Assembly (NCBI GenBank): GCA_944548615.1
Contig: OX155963.1
Coordinates: 16,142,350-16,206,349 of the forward strand
From: Micropterix aruncella
Taxonomy: Eukaryota; Arthropoda; Insecta; Lepidoptera; Micropterigidae
Length of the DNA: 64,000 bases
Reading direction: 5' to 3'
The translations under genes were made by a program, and so were the position numbers. The notes below the pieces were generated by a model that was not told the DNA's origin, searched no databases, and worked only from the letters and a program-made list of their open reading frames with translations. Below are positions 36,244 through 47,434 of the stretch, piece after piece. Position 1 is the stretch's first letter. Each line of letters begins with the position of its first letter.

Positions 36244-36590
36244 CATTATAAATAGGATAAACGAATTTACCGCGTGAAGTTTGTAGTACCTGACGTTTCG
36301 GCGACGTTGCAGTCATCTTTGTCCAGGGTAGACTAAAGTACTATCAGTCGTCATCCGTTGTTATGCGGGTAGGCGGCAAACTGCTGCTGTTACTTCGCAA
36401 ATTATAACGTTGCTGGGGCGGCGGGGAGTGCGCGCGCGACTTTTGAAAAACCGCCGTGGGCACTACACACATCCTTGCACTCGGCGATGAGATGATGAAC
36501 AACGGGTGACGACTGACAGTACTTTAGTCTACGTCACCGAAAAGTCGGGTGCTACAAACTTCACGCGGTAAATTCATTTAGTCTATTAAT
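36244..36590. mobile_element. Foldback element with GC-rich loop
   Basis: The left arm runs ATTATAAATAGGATAAACGA, ACCGCGTGAAGTTTGTAG, GTAGACTAAAGTACT to GTCGTCATCCGTTGTT. The right arm is its complement, but about 40 bp of the left arm (GACGTTGCAGTCATC region) has no partner. The loop (36360-36500) is GC-rich, including GGGGCGGCGGGGAGTGCGCG, and may be captured foreign sequence. It belongs to the same family as 13344-13525. Confidence 0.82.
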
Positions 36591-37296
36591 AACTTTTTTC
36601 CAGGTTTATCAATTTTATCAATTTAAAAACATAGTTAATTTATAGGATTGTCTTCGGCATTTATTTAGTTATCGCAATAAAATTTTGTAATATGATGCAA
36701 AAGAATTATCCTCGCGATTGTGTCACTCGCCGCTATTTGTCGCACAGCACGGACATTTAAGAAGTTCTTTGAACCGATCCACAATCGTTTGACGTCACTT
36801 GATCGGGTCGACTCCGACTGAGCTCAATTGTCTTTTCGGCACGGGTCGGTTGGGTTCTGCGAAACGCTGCAAACATAACATTTGGCATCGACTAAATTGG
36901 CGTCGGAAGCAGGCAGTGTGGTGTGTAAATTGACTTCGGTTTAATAACAGTAATTGTGCGACTAAGTGGCCGCTTTTCGGTGGTTCACTCATTGTGTACA
37001 ATTGGGTTGAGTGTTGCTTGATTGCACTGTAGTGCCGCTTTTTAATACAGATTTATTCAGTGAACTGCCTGCGGGAGTCGGACAGACAGATTATTTACGA
37101 TATTTAACCTATTGACTGATATCTGCTTTTCTTCTGGTTACTTACTTATCACTCGAACAGACAAAGAAAAGCATAGATTTTCTGGTTACCTACTAGGTAT
37201 TTGGAGAATCAAACTATCAGAGCCAGAGAACCGTTATTTTCATAGAATACTAGAATAGAACACGGGAGTGCGAAGGTGGACTATGAGTGAATGCGA
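36591..37296. other. CpG-richer single-copy-looking stretch
   Basis: The part 36700-37090 is less AT-rich. It contains a perfect CRE word TGACGTCA (36790-36797) and an arthropod initiator-like TTCAGTG with AGACA about 26 bases downstream (37056-37089). A promoter is possible, but no exon follows. The minus-strand frame at 36795-37001 has no domain. Confidence 0.3.
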
Positions 37297-37749
37297 GTGG
37301 ACGATTTGTACCATTTTGCTGTGTCTGAATATTGAAAGCTATTTGTTAAAGAAATTTCATAGTAAACTGGGTGGTCAGAACCGAACTGCATGCAAAATTA
37401 CAACAGCCTGAGAAATCGATAGCGGAATAGAAAAAGATAGCTGCATATGGGCCGCCTTCTATCCTTGTCTAGTCGCGCGTAAGCCTTTATAATTCATTAA
37501 TTGAGTATAATAATTAATTCCAAATCATATCCCGCAAATGCGCGACTACACAAGGATAGAGGAGGGCATATACAGCTTTCTCTTTCTATTCCTTTATCGA
37601 TTTGTTAGGCTGGTCGCGTGGTCTATTCTTGTATGGCTTTGGTTATTTTTAATGCAGTTCAGTTCTGACCACCCAGTTTACTAGGACATTAATTTGTCAA
37701 ATAGCTTTCCATAGAGTCAGATACGACAAAAAGGTAGAAATCGTCCATA
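37297..37749. mobile_element. Large foldback/MITE with arms of about 190 bp
   Basis: Outer arms pair GTGGACGATTTGTACC (37297) with GGTAGAAATCGTCCATAC (ends 37749). Pairing continues through GAAAGCTATTTG, AGTAAACTGGGTGGTCAG (37361-37378 and complement at 37665-37682), AATCGATA and TATCCTTGT(C/G)TAGTCGCGC to a loop of about 50 AT-rich bases near 37490-37540. Small indels differ between the arms. No frame is present. The exact ends are uncertain by about 10 bp. Confidence 0.82.
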
Positions 37750-37970
37750 CACGATAAAGACTTACATACATACCTACGTATAGTCCAAATAATAGAGCGA
37801 ACGTCAAAGCTGTCCGGAATACCAGACTATGGTGAACATGAATTGAATTGATACGGGTATAGCCTAGTTAGGTTACCTTATTAATTTAAAAAATATATAA
37901 ATGGTATTGATATAACTTATAAAAATAAACAAATAAATTAAAATTAAACAACTAAATATATTAAAAAGAA
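37750..37970. other. Short AT-rich spacer
   Basis: Nothing is recognised between the two inverted-repeat elements. Confidence 0.4.
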
Positions 37971-38672
37971 TAAAAAACACAACTGCCGTTACAGAAAGTG
38001 AACTATTGTATTTATAATTATTTTCATGACGGCTTTTTATATTTGTGGTTTATGGTATTTATCCATATAGATCAGTGGTTCCTAATTAGTTCTTCCCGCG
38101 TACAACTTCAAGAAAGACCTCAAACTCGCGTACCCCTTATCGCAGGAATAATAAATTAAAAATAAAATTTTTACAGATTTTTTTTTGAAGATTTTTGAAA
38201 ATAGATAGTACCATCAAGATATAGTTGTTGACAGGGAAAATCAGTTTAATGTGACAAATATGCACTTTCACATTGCACAAGTCTGAAACAGCTTAGTCAA
38301 GGGATTGCCCCGCTTACCCCTTTGACGCAACTTCGCGTACCCCTGGGGGCACGCGTACCACTAATTGGGTAACGCTGATATAGATAGATGTACATTTGCG
38401 GAATGTACTCCGTCAGATCATTCATTTGACACTAAACACGATATTTTAAAGTTAATTTGTTGACATTTGGAGATTTGGACAACTATTTACATGATATTTG
38501 GATAGTTAAGGCAACGTATGACACCCGGGATGACCTAGCGATTCTAACAATACCACACACTTTTACATCGGTTTAAGCGTTTAAAAGTTATGTTGGAATA
38601 AAGAAACGTAAAACATACATAGATGAATCCTGAACACATTACGCTCCTTTTTAGTAGGGCAATCTTGTAAAA
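37971..38672 (-). mobile_element. MITE-B copy 4, interrupted
   Basis: The left end AACACAACTGCCGTTACAGA and the right end AGTAGGGCAATCTTGTAAAA are the MITE-B termini. The copy is interrupted at 38073-38377 by a nested element. Without that insertion and its duplicated target it would be about 390 bp, like the other full copies. The order of insertion is therefore clear: MITE-B first, the nested element later. Confidence 0.85.
38073..38377. mobile_element. hAT-like MITE nested in MITE-B (8-bp TSD)
   Basis: The 305-bp insert is flanked by a perfect 8-bp direct repeat ATATAGAT (38065-38072 and 38378-38385). The ends are CAGTGGTTCCTAATTAGT and, in reverse complement, CAGCGTTACCCAATTAGT. CAG-type termini with 8-bp target duplications are hallmarks of the hAT superfamily. 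Subterminal CGCGTACCCC and GCGTACCCCTGG motifs are GC-rich. There is no transposase frame, so it is non-autonomous. Confidence 0.93.
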
Positions 38673-39390
38673 ATTGAAAAAAATACAATACATTTCCAGT
38701 CTTTATCTAGCATCAGCCCTTCAGCTATTATCTCCCTTTTTTATATATACTTACTTTTTATAACACTATAATGTTACCATTCCTTTTCTTAGACGCAAGT
38801 ACTGTCTTATTCGTCCTCTTTTTGGTTTACTTTTCTTTTGAACTGTTTATTTACTGTTCTGTTTGTCTGTGATTTTGAGTAGTCATAGATATTTCTTTCT
38901 TTGTTTTTAGTTGATGTGCTCTGCTGATTAAAGTCAATAAGTCGAGCTACTTTCGAGAAAACTAATATTCCTCCAATAATCATCGGTCTCCCGTCCGATG
39001 CAGCGTGACTAATATTAGTTTGTGTAACATATATTCACACTTTCACATGTAACATACCTAATTTTCTTGGATTGGATGGATGCTTCAATTACCCGGTAAT
39101 TATGGCAATCGCGATGCGTTTGATTGCGTTCAAATGCGGGCTCTCACTTTCGAGGATAGAAATTGCGCCTTCCTCACAGGTATTCATGCGGAGACTTGAT
39201 GCGTAGCTTCTTTCTTTCTGGGTTGGTATGGTAATGTCGCGTGTTGCCGTCGATATTATAGATTATTTTCTTATCTAGTATAGATTCAACTTTTTATTAC
39301 ATTTTTTACTGATCTGTGATTTTGTTTGATCTGTGAGGTTGTTTTAAAGTAATGACGCGTGGACTGTAACAATAGGTTCTTTAATAGACC
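38673..39390. other. Stretch without recognisable gene
   Basis: 39080-39250 is less AT-rich and apparently unique. No exon or repeat ends were found. Confidence 0.4.
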
Positions 39391-40063
39391 AGTGGAGTGT
39401 TATCAACTACAACGGGTGACCTGTCACCCAAGGAAAGTATTACGATATTTACCCGTTTTTTCAACCTGGACTAAACGTAGACACTTGGGGAGGAATACCG
39501 CCCACCATATAAATAGCTAAGCCAATTAGCCAGTGAAAGACCATCGCCTTACCGCGTAGCAATGGGAAGTTGACGCAGCGGCAGCCTCGCTCCCTCATTA
39601 CCAGATTTGCCAGGATTTCTCCGTCGTCCCGTCTGGTTACGGGTCTCTACCTGTTGTTAGTTCAGCGGTAATTCAGTTTGAATTCATCGCGGACCGCGGC
39701 TTCCTTTGCTCGTCTCTTCACTCGGTTACCAACAGGTCGTTTCAAGATTGGTTGACAACAGGTCAACATCCACCCCCACTGCTTAGGGAGCAGTATATCG
39801 TTTCCAGACTTCTTCAGTTATTCGCCGGGGTGCACAGTCGATTGGCTGATGCAACACGGTGTGCAAACCGCCCAGCATCGCCCGAGGGACGTTCCTTAGG
39901 GAAAACTGATTCACCTGCCGTAGCATAGGAAACAGAGTCCTTAGTCCAGAGCCCTTCTTCGGGGAAGGTACTGGATAGGACCTGAACCGTGATTTAATCC
40001 GACCAGGGTAACGATCAGGTCTTAATAGCCCAACTGCACGAGCACGAGAACCATTAGCTGCCC
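39391..40063 (+). mobile_element. GC-rich interspersed element, subfamily B, copy 3
   Basis: About 670 bp, from GTGGAGTGTTATCAACTACA to GAACCATTAGCTGCCC. A diverged direct repeat may flank it: TTCTTTAATAGACCAGT at 39377-39393 and TTCTTTAGTCCAGT at 40064-40077. It shares ATCGCGGACCGCGGC, CCCCCACTGCTTAGG and GGTGCACAGTCGATTGGCTG with B copies 2 and 4. Confidence 0.8.
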
Positions 40064-42301
40064 TTCTTTAGTCCAGTCAGATCAGTTCTAGGGTCATCTG
40101 GACACGATCAGATTATCCAGAATTAAAAATACGTATTTTCTATCGAGCGATTTGCATTCTCGATAATAATCAATGTTGACATAGATAATACTTCTGCCTA
40201 CATAACACATATTTTAAACATATTTTAAAAGCTGTACTTGCGGCTCTGCCCCCTCCTCTGTATATGTGCTGTTAAAATGTTGTTGCCTTTATTATCTTTT
40301 CTGTTGAGGTATAGCGCATTGCACTGCAGAGTCTATTGAGATTGAATATCGCAGCAGTTAGTGGTCAGTGTTGATACGTTTCGGTACAAAAGGTATAGAA
40401 AATGACTATTTCGATAATATTCTTGTAAATATTTTTAGTAGCGGCATCAGGTGCCAGAAGGCGAAGCTTTCTATTGGAACTGACAAGCGAACATGCTACA
40501 TATAGCTGGCAACATCATTCAAAAAAATGACAGTCGCTGCAATCTGTAGACCTTCTTAATTGCTAGTTCTTAGTTAATTAATTCCTAGTTACTTCCTAGT
40601 TCCAGCTTTTACAGATTAAGTCAGGTACCAATCAAACACAATGTGAACATCCTGGTACTTAAATCAATGACTCAATATTCTTTTAATTAAGCAGTCATCG
40701 TTGTCATAAAATGTCTCAGCTTGATGCGGGCGCCCCAAAGACACGACAAACGCCACCCCATCAATTATGATTAGAAGTTGTTTTTTAGCCACTGCAAAGG
40801 AAAACAAAAGCCCCTTGCTTAAAACTCTGTACTTCCTGCAAACGTACATGCCTTAATTCTGGAGTAATATTTTTTACTTCTGTAAGATTTTGTTGAAAAA
40901 AAATTGCTTGTTTGTTACATTAAAGCTTAGTTCAAACGTTGTTTTGGAGTTCATTTTTCAATTCCTCCTTTTTAATAACATACATATATCGAGACACGTC
41001 ACACTCGTTTTGACGTCAAAAAGGAGTATCAGGGTGCTGGTGCCATATTGGCCGCCATCTTAAAAAACTTAAGTGATATTTTTCTCGTACTCGTATTCAA
41101 AACCACAACTAGAGATTTTGGACGCGTTCCTATGTCAAATGGGGATTTAGAGCGCCGACTTCGGGATTCGGTGCCAAATTGGCCGACATTTTGGATATCT
41201 CACTTTCGGTCGGGACTTGGACTGCTTGGGCAATAGACATTTTCAGATTCAGCATAGTCGAAATAGAAGGAAATGACCTTTTGCCCAAAAGTAATATTAA
41301 ATGTTTCTAAAAGTTCGATTTTCTGAAAACTTGACTTGATAAGGGAGATTTGGTGCGTTGCTTCTATCTTTCTCGGTTGGTAAGGGGTTGGTCGCATGTT
41401 GCTGGCTATAATATAAATTATTACATTAACTATACAGGATTAGTTTTTATTGGCGAGCACCAGACGACGATTGGGTGATTGTTCACACAAAACAAAACCC
41501 AAAAAATATTTTTACAAATATTAGGTAAGTTTTGTTTATACGAAATTATTCGACTTAAAAACTCAGTCGAAAATCATCAACAAGTTTTTTTCATGTATGC
41601 CTTCGTTACCGAGGAAAAAATGCTGAATATTCGAAAAATGAACATCAGAAATGCTTTTCCTTGGTCACTAAATCCTAAATCAAAAAACTTATGGGACAGT
41701 TTTACCTTGGTTTTTTGTGTAGAATAATCTGTAGGAAACAATATAACATAACACACCAAAAACATTGACATTTAAAAGAAAAACAAACATTTTTTCCGCT
41801 CACTAATAAAACCTAACCCTAAATTGTGTAGATTCAACGTTTCGTAAATTTTCAATGACTTCTTTGTATTTTATTAGTAATAACACGTTAAACTGCTGCA
41901 ATAAGTTCTGCGATATTTCCATCTTTATCTTCAACAGCTGTCAAACAAGATTACGGGTCATCACTTCGTGTTTATATTCAGAGATTCCAATTCTCAATTC
42001 TGTATTTCAAAGCATTTTCAATTCATATTTATTACTTTTTGACTACCTACCTAATAGGTGTAAAATAGTCTTCTGAGTATTGTTGGAGTGGCGACGTTTT
42101 ATTGTGTATTTACTTCACGTCTTACAAGAATGTCAGGGTCAAGACGCAAGCAAACGTGGTTGTGGACCAGAGTATTAAATACCTACTCTGACAACGAATA
42201 TCTCTGAGATTGTTGATATTAGTCTATTTGCCGTTGAGTTATAATTTGGTGACTAGGATTTTCGTCATTTCAAGTATCGACGTGGCATTTATTTTTTACA
42301 C
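40064..42301. other. Stretch without a supported gene
   Basis: A fragment at 40224-40280 resembles the CGGCTCCGCCC repeat near 10.25 kb. At 41038-41070 and 41168-41200 the phrase GGTGCCA(T/A)ATTGGCCG(C/A)CAT is repeated 130 bp apart, probably a dispersed repeat. The weak juxtaposed splice motif TATTAG|GTAAGT is at 41524/41525. Frames of 62-82 codons are AT-driven and carry no domains. Confidence 0.4.
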
Positions 42302-42633
42302 TACTACGCAATAAAAAAATTGTGTAATGTGTTAAGGATTCATCTACGTATGTTTTCCGTTTCTTTATTCCACCATCGCTTCTAAACGCTTAAACTGATT
42401 TAGAAGTGTGTAGTATTGTTAGAATCATTATGGTATCCCGAGTGTCATAGGGTATATTAATTTACTAAATATCAAGACGTAGTTATCAAAATATCCAAAT
42501 GTCAATAAATTAACATAAATATATAGTGATTAGTGCCAAATGAAAGGTCTAATTGAGTACATTCCGGAAATATACATGTATATATGGATAATACATAAAC
42601 CACAAATATTTCATAAAAAAAACCGTAATAAAT
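42302..42633 (+). mobile_element. MITE-B copy 5 (3' end replaced)
   Basis: The left end and body match copy 2, including TTCTTTATTCCACCAT, AATAAATTAACATAAATATA and ACCACAAATATTTCATAAAA. The last ~80 bp and the right terminus are missing, and the element at 42634 begins directly. Confidence 0.75.
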
Positions 42634-42829
42634 AGTAGATTGTATCACAAGGGAGCAAACTAATATTTTTAAGGCGAGGGCGCTTTTTTGAATCCAGAGC
42701 GAAGTGAGGGATTCTAGAGTAGAATCCCGAGCGTAGCGAAGGATTCTTTAGTAGAGTCCTGAACGTAGCGAGGGATTCATAAAAGCGCCCGAGCCAAAAA
42801 TATTTTGCGCCTGAGTGATACACTCTACT
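42634..42829. mobile_element. Inverted-repeat element with three 32-bp self-complementary repeats
   Basis: The outer arms AGTAGATTGTATCAC (left) and GTGATACACTCTACT (right) pair, as do inner arms AGGCGAGGGCGCTTTT and AAAAGCGCCCGAGCC. The core holds three tandem units starting at 42690, 42722 and 42754 (period 32). Each follows GAATCC..GAGCGTAGCGAGGGATTC, which is itself an inverted repeat (GAATCC with GGATTC). The minus-strand frame over this block is repeat-derived. Confidence 0.82.
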
Positions 42830-43914
42830 TTTCATCACCCTCTATGGAAAAATAAAAGGCTCCTCATATAAGGCGACAAAAACAATTGACGTTCGCGCGT
42901 TTTTAATTTCATTTGTTTTTTTTGCAGCCGGCGGCACGACTAGTGGCCGTCGTACCAGCCAGTCTTTATTCAAACAATATTTGCGTTCGATTTCTTCGGC
43001 GCTGAAGACTAAGATGTTCCAAATTCAAAAAGTGCGCCGCAAAGATAATTGCGGCGTACTTATAAAGTTTCTTATAGAAAACAACACTTTTGGGCGCACT
43101 TAAAGGCGAACCAAGTCGTCCTTTTCGAATAGATGGTATGAAAAATAATTTGTAACACGGTTATATACTTGAAATAGCAACGTTTGTTGGAAGATTTTTA
43201 TATGTCTTTCTCTTTAGAGTTTCTATATTTTAGATCATCTCGCTTTTTTTTACCTATTACATTATCAAATGTGTATAACTATTGACTCTATCTTTCTTCT
43301 TTATATCAGATATTCTTCCGTCTGTGGTTAGTAGTTTAAAATGTATATTGATCCTACACCACGATGTACATATTCGTTTATAATTCCACCAGTCTAGCGA
43401 GCGTTAATAATCATACTTGACTGCCATACCATGTGTTAAAACGAAGTTCATAGCCGCACCCAAATCACGTATTGTCCACACTAACGTCGCGCTGATAGTA
43501 AATCTAACTCGGCTGTATTATCATAATCAATAAGTAAACTTACATTGGCTTTGTCTTTAGTTAGAGTGCCAACCGGGAAATTATCCATTAATAACTTTGC
43601 TAAATCTGTTGATATTGATTAACAGCTCGTTAAAATTATCATCATCATTATTTATGACTATTCATTAGTTAGACTTGTGAAATAGTCAAAAAGTAACTTT
43701 AATGGCGGAAAGCATGGAAACAATCTGTAGTTATTATCTTTAATATAGATGATATTACCTGTTTACTTTCCCGGGCCACTAACCGACCGAGAGGGAAAGT
43801 TTTGTGAATGCGCAAATAAATTTTTTTTCAGATAAAGACAGAAATATTTTTGGACCCCCACCCCCCCCCCCCCAACGAGAGGATTAGGACCATTTCCTGA
43901 TTGAAGTATATCTA
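42830..43914. other. Stretch without recognisable gene
   Basis: AT-rich sequence with no supported coding or RNA feature. A poly-C tract lies at 43855-43873. Confidence 0.4.
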
Positions 43915-44141
43915 TGTCTATCTGTCTGTCTGTCTGTGCCTGTAAACCTATGTATTTCTCCACGATATCGCCCAAACGCCTTATCCGGTTGAGCTGACAT
44001 TGGTATGCAGGCATCATTTGGTCATGGGCAAGAGTTAAAAAGAAATTGTGGTGAAATTGGTCCACCAGGGGCACACTAGTCATATATATTGTGACAGTCT
44101 CGAAAAATTGTACTTAAAGACTTGGTACACATGTGCCTTGT
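43915..44141 (+). repeat. (CTGT)n-containing dispersed repeat
   Basis: A CTATCTGTCTGTCTGTCTGT run is followed by CTCCACGATATCGCCCAAAC, GGTATGCAGGCATCATTTGG and a TTGGTCCACC block. This arrangement (CTGT run, then a GGTATGCAGG motif) is a common arthropod dispersed repeat. Related fragments lie at 27135-27245. It leads into the next repeat without a clear boundary. Confidence 0.65.
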
Positions 44142-44340
44142 TGGGCCGAAATCACATTGTGAAATTTTGGTGGTATTTCATATACAAGCTACTCTAATAA
44201 TATTTAAATTCCGCCATACATGTTAATCAAATATCAACGCCGAGCCGCCCGAGGCTAACCGAGAAACGAACCGCGCCGCTCAAGGCCGTTGTGTAACGGA
44301 ACCCAAACGAGTTCTTTCACCGGCCGAGAGAGGGCGCTCA
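44142..44340 (+). repeat. Interspersed repeat fragment, plus-orientation copy of 26017-26230
   Basis: From TTGGGCCGAAATCACATTGT through TACAAGCTACTCTAATA and AATTCCGCCATACATG to GAGAGAGGGCGCTCA, it matches the reverse complement of 26017-26230. The shared 3' end is sharp. It could be SINE-like; no poly-A tail is visible. Confidence 0.72.
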
Positions 44341-45612
44341 ATTATATTATTTATTAAATTAATATCAGGTTATTAGTATGTATATTATTTAAATGTGTAT
44401 TTATTGTATTATATTATTTATTGAATTATTACTATGTATTGGTGTTGGGTTTAATAATAATTTCTTATTACTATATTTTTGTATGTTGGTATAATTCTCT
44501 CTGTGTGTGTATTTGTATTATGCAAGAATGAATGTTTCGAACTTTATTCCAAAAATAATTATATAACCGAACGTCATACCTGTAAGCTCGCAATATCCTA
44601 AGTCAAATATCAGTATCTCTGGATACGGGTGTTTTTGCTCAGTTAGGTATGCGATTAGCCAACGGCTATGGGTTCAACTTGTTTTTCCTGCACGTTTTAT
44701 TGTTGTATACCGAAGAGCATATTCTTCTGTAAATCGTGTTGTTTAAAATAAATTAAATAAATAAATAAATAAATATCAGTCTTTGGCTACTTGCCGGGAA
44801 AATCTTGGGTTGATATAACCGATTTTTTTGTATACCTCGACATCGCGAATGCGAAAGAGATTTTTCTTCATCAAGAATGGTGTCAAATTTGAATTTCCAT
44901 TGTTATCATATGATAATCAATTGTCTTATGGCTGGCCACCTTACACCGTCTATTGGTTTTTCATTATTTTCCGTATGCATCCTTGCGTAAGTCATATTCA
45001 ATTATTCAATGGCGTACTCAAGCTTGTAAATGAGACGGACATTCCATTCAATATTTTAATTAGCTTTTGTCGCGCTCCTCTTTACTCATGATCTCGAGAG
45101 TCAAGGGCATCGTGAGTAATCGCATAGATAGTTCTTCAATGCGATTCACGCCCTGCTTTGCCATTTATTACTCTTGTAGAAGCTTTGTCAAAGCGTCTCT
45201 TTTGATAATGATGAAAACAGTCTCTGAGTAGACGAATTTCTTATAGAAAGATGGAACAAAGATAGGACCAAGCAGTGCAGCATTAGTGTACTTCTTTTAG
45301 GATATTACTGATTTCCAAGTGCAGCAAAATGTTGTGTTGATGAAGAATATAAAAAGGAGGGATGTCCTGGATATTGAACACAAGATTGCACATGATTTTT
45401 GTATTATCAGAACGTGTCACTACCGCCGTGGCACTCTAGCGTCAATGCTAACCGGGACTGTAAACGACCAACGATTTTAAGACCTACCTACGTCACAAAA
45501 CGAAAGATCGACGATAACTCACTGTTAATGTAAATTCGAAGAAATAAAACTAAACAATTCGTGCACAAATTCAGAGCAAGAAGAAATCAGAACACATCCA
45601 GCTTCGCCCTAC
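44341..45612. other. Stretch with a LINE/SINE-type tail
   Basis: At 44690-44775 a sequence ends in (AAAT)n, like the tails at 33.8 and 62.3 kb. The frame at 44828-45091 has no domain. Otherwise nothing is recognised. Confidence 0.4.
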
Positions 45613-45624
45613 GGTGAATTTGAA

Positions 45625-46356
45625 CAATTAGAATTGTCAACTACAACGGGTGAGCCCATACCTCAGGAAGTTTTAACGATATTAGATATGTCTCCCGTGA
45701 AATAAGCGTAGAAGATTTAGGACGAAAACTGTCCATTGTCTAGTTACGCCACTCGCCCGTCAGAGACCAAAGCCTTACGGCGAAGCACCGAGAGAGGTAA
45801 CCAGCGAGCAGCCTCGCCCCCTGACTACCAGTTTGGAGGGATATTTCCGTCCGGAATTAACCATCAGGATACCTCCTACCTCCTGACTGGTTACAGGATC
45901 GAGATCGTTTGCGCGGTCCTCTCCCTTACGTAGTGGTGATACGGTGCCTACCGAATCTATCGCGCCCCACGGCATCCTTTACCTAGCTGTTCACCCGGTA
46001 TCGAGTAGCCGATTGGTCGTTTTAAGAGCAGTTGCCGTAAGGTTGACAACTACCCCCATTCTATAGGAGTCAATATTGTTTCCAGACTCCCCTGGCTGTC
46101 GGTCAGAATGCAAAATCGATTGGCTGACGCCACGCGGTGCGCAAACCGTCCAGGAGTGCCCGAAGGTTGATTCCTAGGGGAAACTGGCCCGCAGGCCAGG
46201 GTCCTACCCGGGATCGCACTTCTGCGTGGAGGCCCCCGTATGGGTGTTGACGCGTGAGTTTGACCGACCCTAAACACATGGGCATAGTATAATAACACCT
46301 GGTATACTGTGACATGGGTCTTAGTGGTCTAACTGCAATAGGGCCCATTAGCTCCC
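45625..46356 (+). mobile_element. GC-rich interspersed element, subfamily A, copy 6 (with TSD and an insertion)
   Basis: The copy is flanked by a perfect 12-bp repeat GGTGAATTTGAA (45613-45624 and 46357-46368). It starts CAATTAGAATTGTCAACTAC and ends GGGCCCATTAGCTCCC. A 36-bp interruption near its 3' end (29-bp insert plus a 7-bp duplication) makes it 732 bp; without it the length is 696 bp, close to copy 2. This is the best copy for defining the element's ends. Confidence 0.88.
46283..46311. mobile_element. 29-bp insertion with inverted ends and target duplication
   Basis: Other A copies read ACACATGGGTCTTAG here. This copy reads ACATGGG, then 29 bp starting CATAGTATA and ending TATACTGTG, then ACATGGG again. 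The termini are inverted (CATAGTATA against CACAGTATA), and the 7-bp repeat (8 bp with one mismatch) flanks them. This looks like a very small deletion derivative of a class II transposon. Confidence 0.8.
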
Positions 46357-46368
46357 GGTGAATTTGAA

Positions 46369-47434
46369 TAGATTGGGTCACGACCACTATGGTCTCAGCG
46401 GCACCTTTTTTGCATAATCGACGCCTGCTCCAGTCGTCTCTCGCCATCTCTCTCACCAATAGCTTCTCCAGCTGCCATACTCTTTCAACGCATGCTCCAG
46501 GCCCCTCATCTCTCAAACCACCGTGTTCACTTGTCCTATCTCGCTCGGATTATCGTTTATTTTTATTTAATTTCGAGTCTACGCATTCGATTGACACGCA
46601 AGAGAAGAACGCCCAAGAAACCCTTATGGTTTTTACAAAGTCTAAAATATTTTTAATTACAACTTTACTAGATTTATTACAATTTACGCGTGTGATTTTT
46701 AAAATTAACTTCCTACGTCATCGGCGGAAATAAAATGACTGGCTATTTACACTTTCCCAAGAGGGATGCAAGAATTGAACGCTTTTCAGAAAACCATCAA
46801 ATCAATACAGTCTTAAAACCAAAAAAAATGCCCTCGACACAAAAACTATCCCCTAAATCATATGTAGCAATAAGTCCGCCATTGTATCTTGTTTTTATTG
46901 TGCAATAAGGATATTTTTCATTTCATTTTGTGCCGGAAAGTGATCGCCGTTTTTTCGACACCCTGCAAAACGGTCCACTTTCTTTAAATCTTCGAAGACC
47001 CTAAAAAGATTATTCCAGGGATTAACATTTCACCAATCATCTTTTATGGATACATTTTGCAGACATTCCAATCGGGCATTTTTTTATGAATAGATCGAGG
47101 TAAGATAACAACTACTATTTTTAGTGTCGCGTTCTGTGTGAGAGAAGCGATCGTTTAAACACTTGCAAAGTGTGAAAATTAGCAAATATTTTGCGACTTA
47201 CGAGTACAACGTCTATGTATTGGAGAAATCGTCGTCAATAAGAAAGCAACATCGTCTATGTGTTAGAGAAATCATCGTCAATAAGAAGAAAGCAAGCTCA
47301 CATATTTTTCGACAGGGGAGTAGATATAATGACAAACGATTCTACGTTGATTTTGGATAGCAATTAATTGGCAGTTGATTAAAATACCTTGCAGTAACTT
47401 TGCTTCCAATTCAGAAAAGTATATTTTAAAGTAA
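46369..47434. other. Stretch without a supported gene
   Basis: A GC-richer patch at 46385-46540 has a minus-strand frame (part of 46103-46516) faintly like the C-terminal tail of a LINE polyprotein, too weak to call. The + strand frame at 46389-46733 has no domain. At 47215-47290 the phrase AGAAATC(G/A)TCGTCAATAAGA is tandemly repeated. Confidence 0.35.

Noticed and set aside
37360..37683. TA dinucleotides flanking AGTAAACTGGGTGGTCAG ends as a Tc1/mariner target duplication
   Set aside because: The inverted arms extend far beyond these points on both sides, so they are not the element's ends.
46103..46516. 137-codon minus-strand frame
   Set aside because: It is half GC-rich element and half flanking sequence; the resemblance of the flanking half to a LINE C-terminus is too weak to claim.
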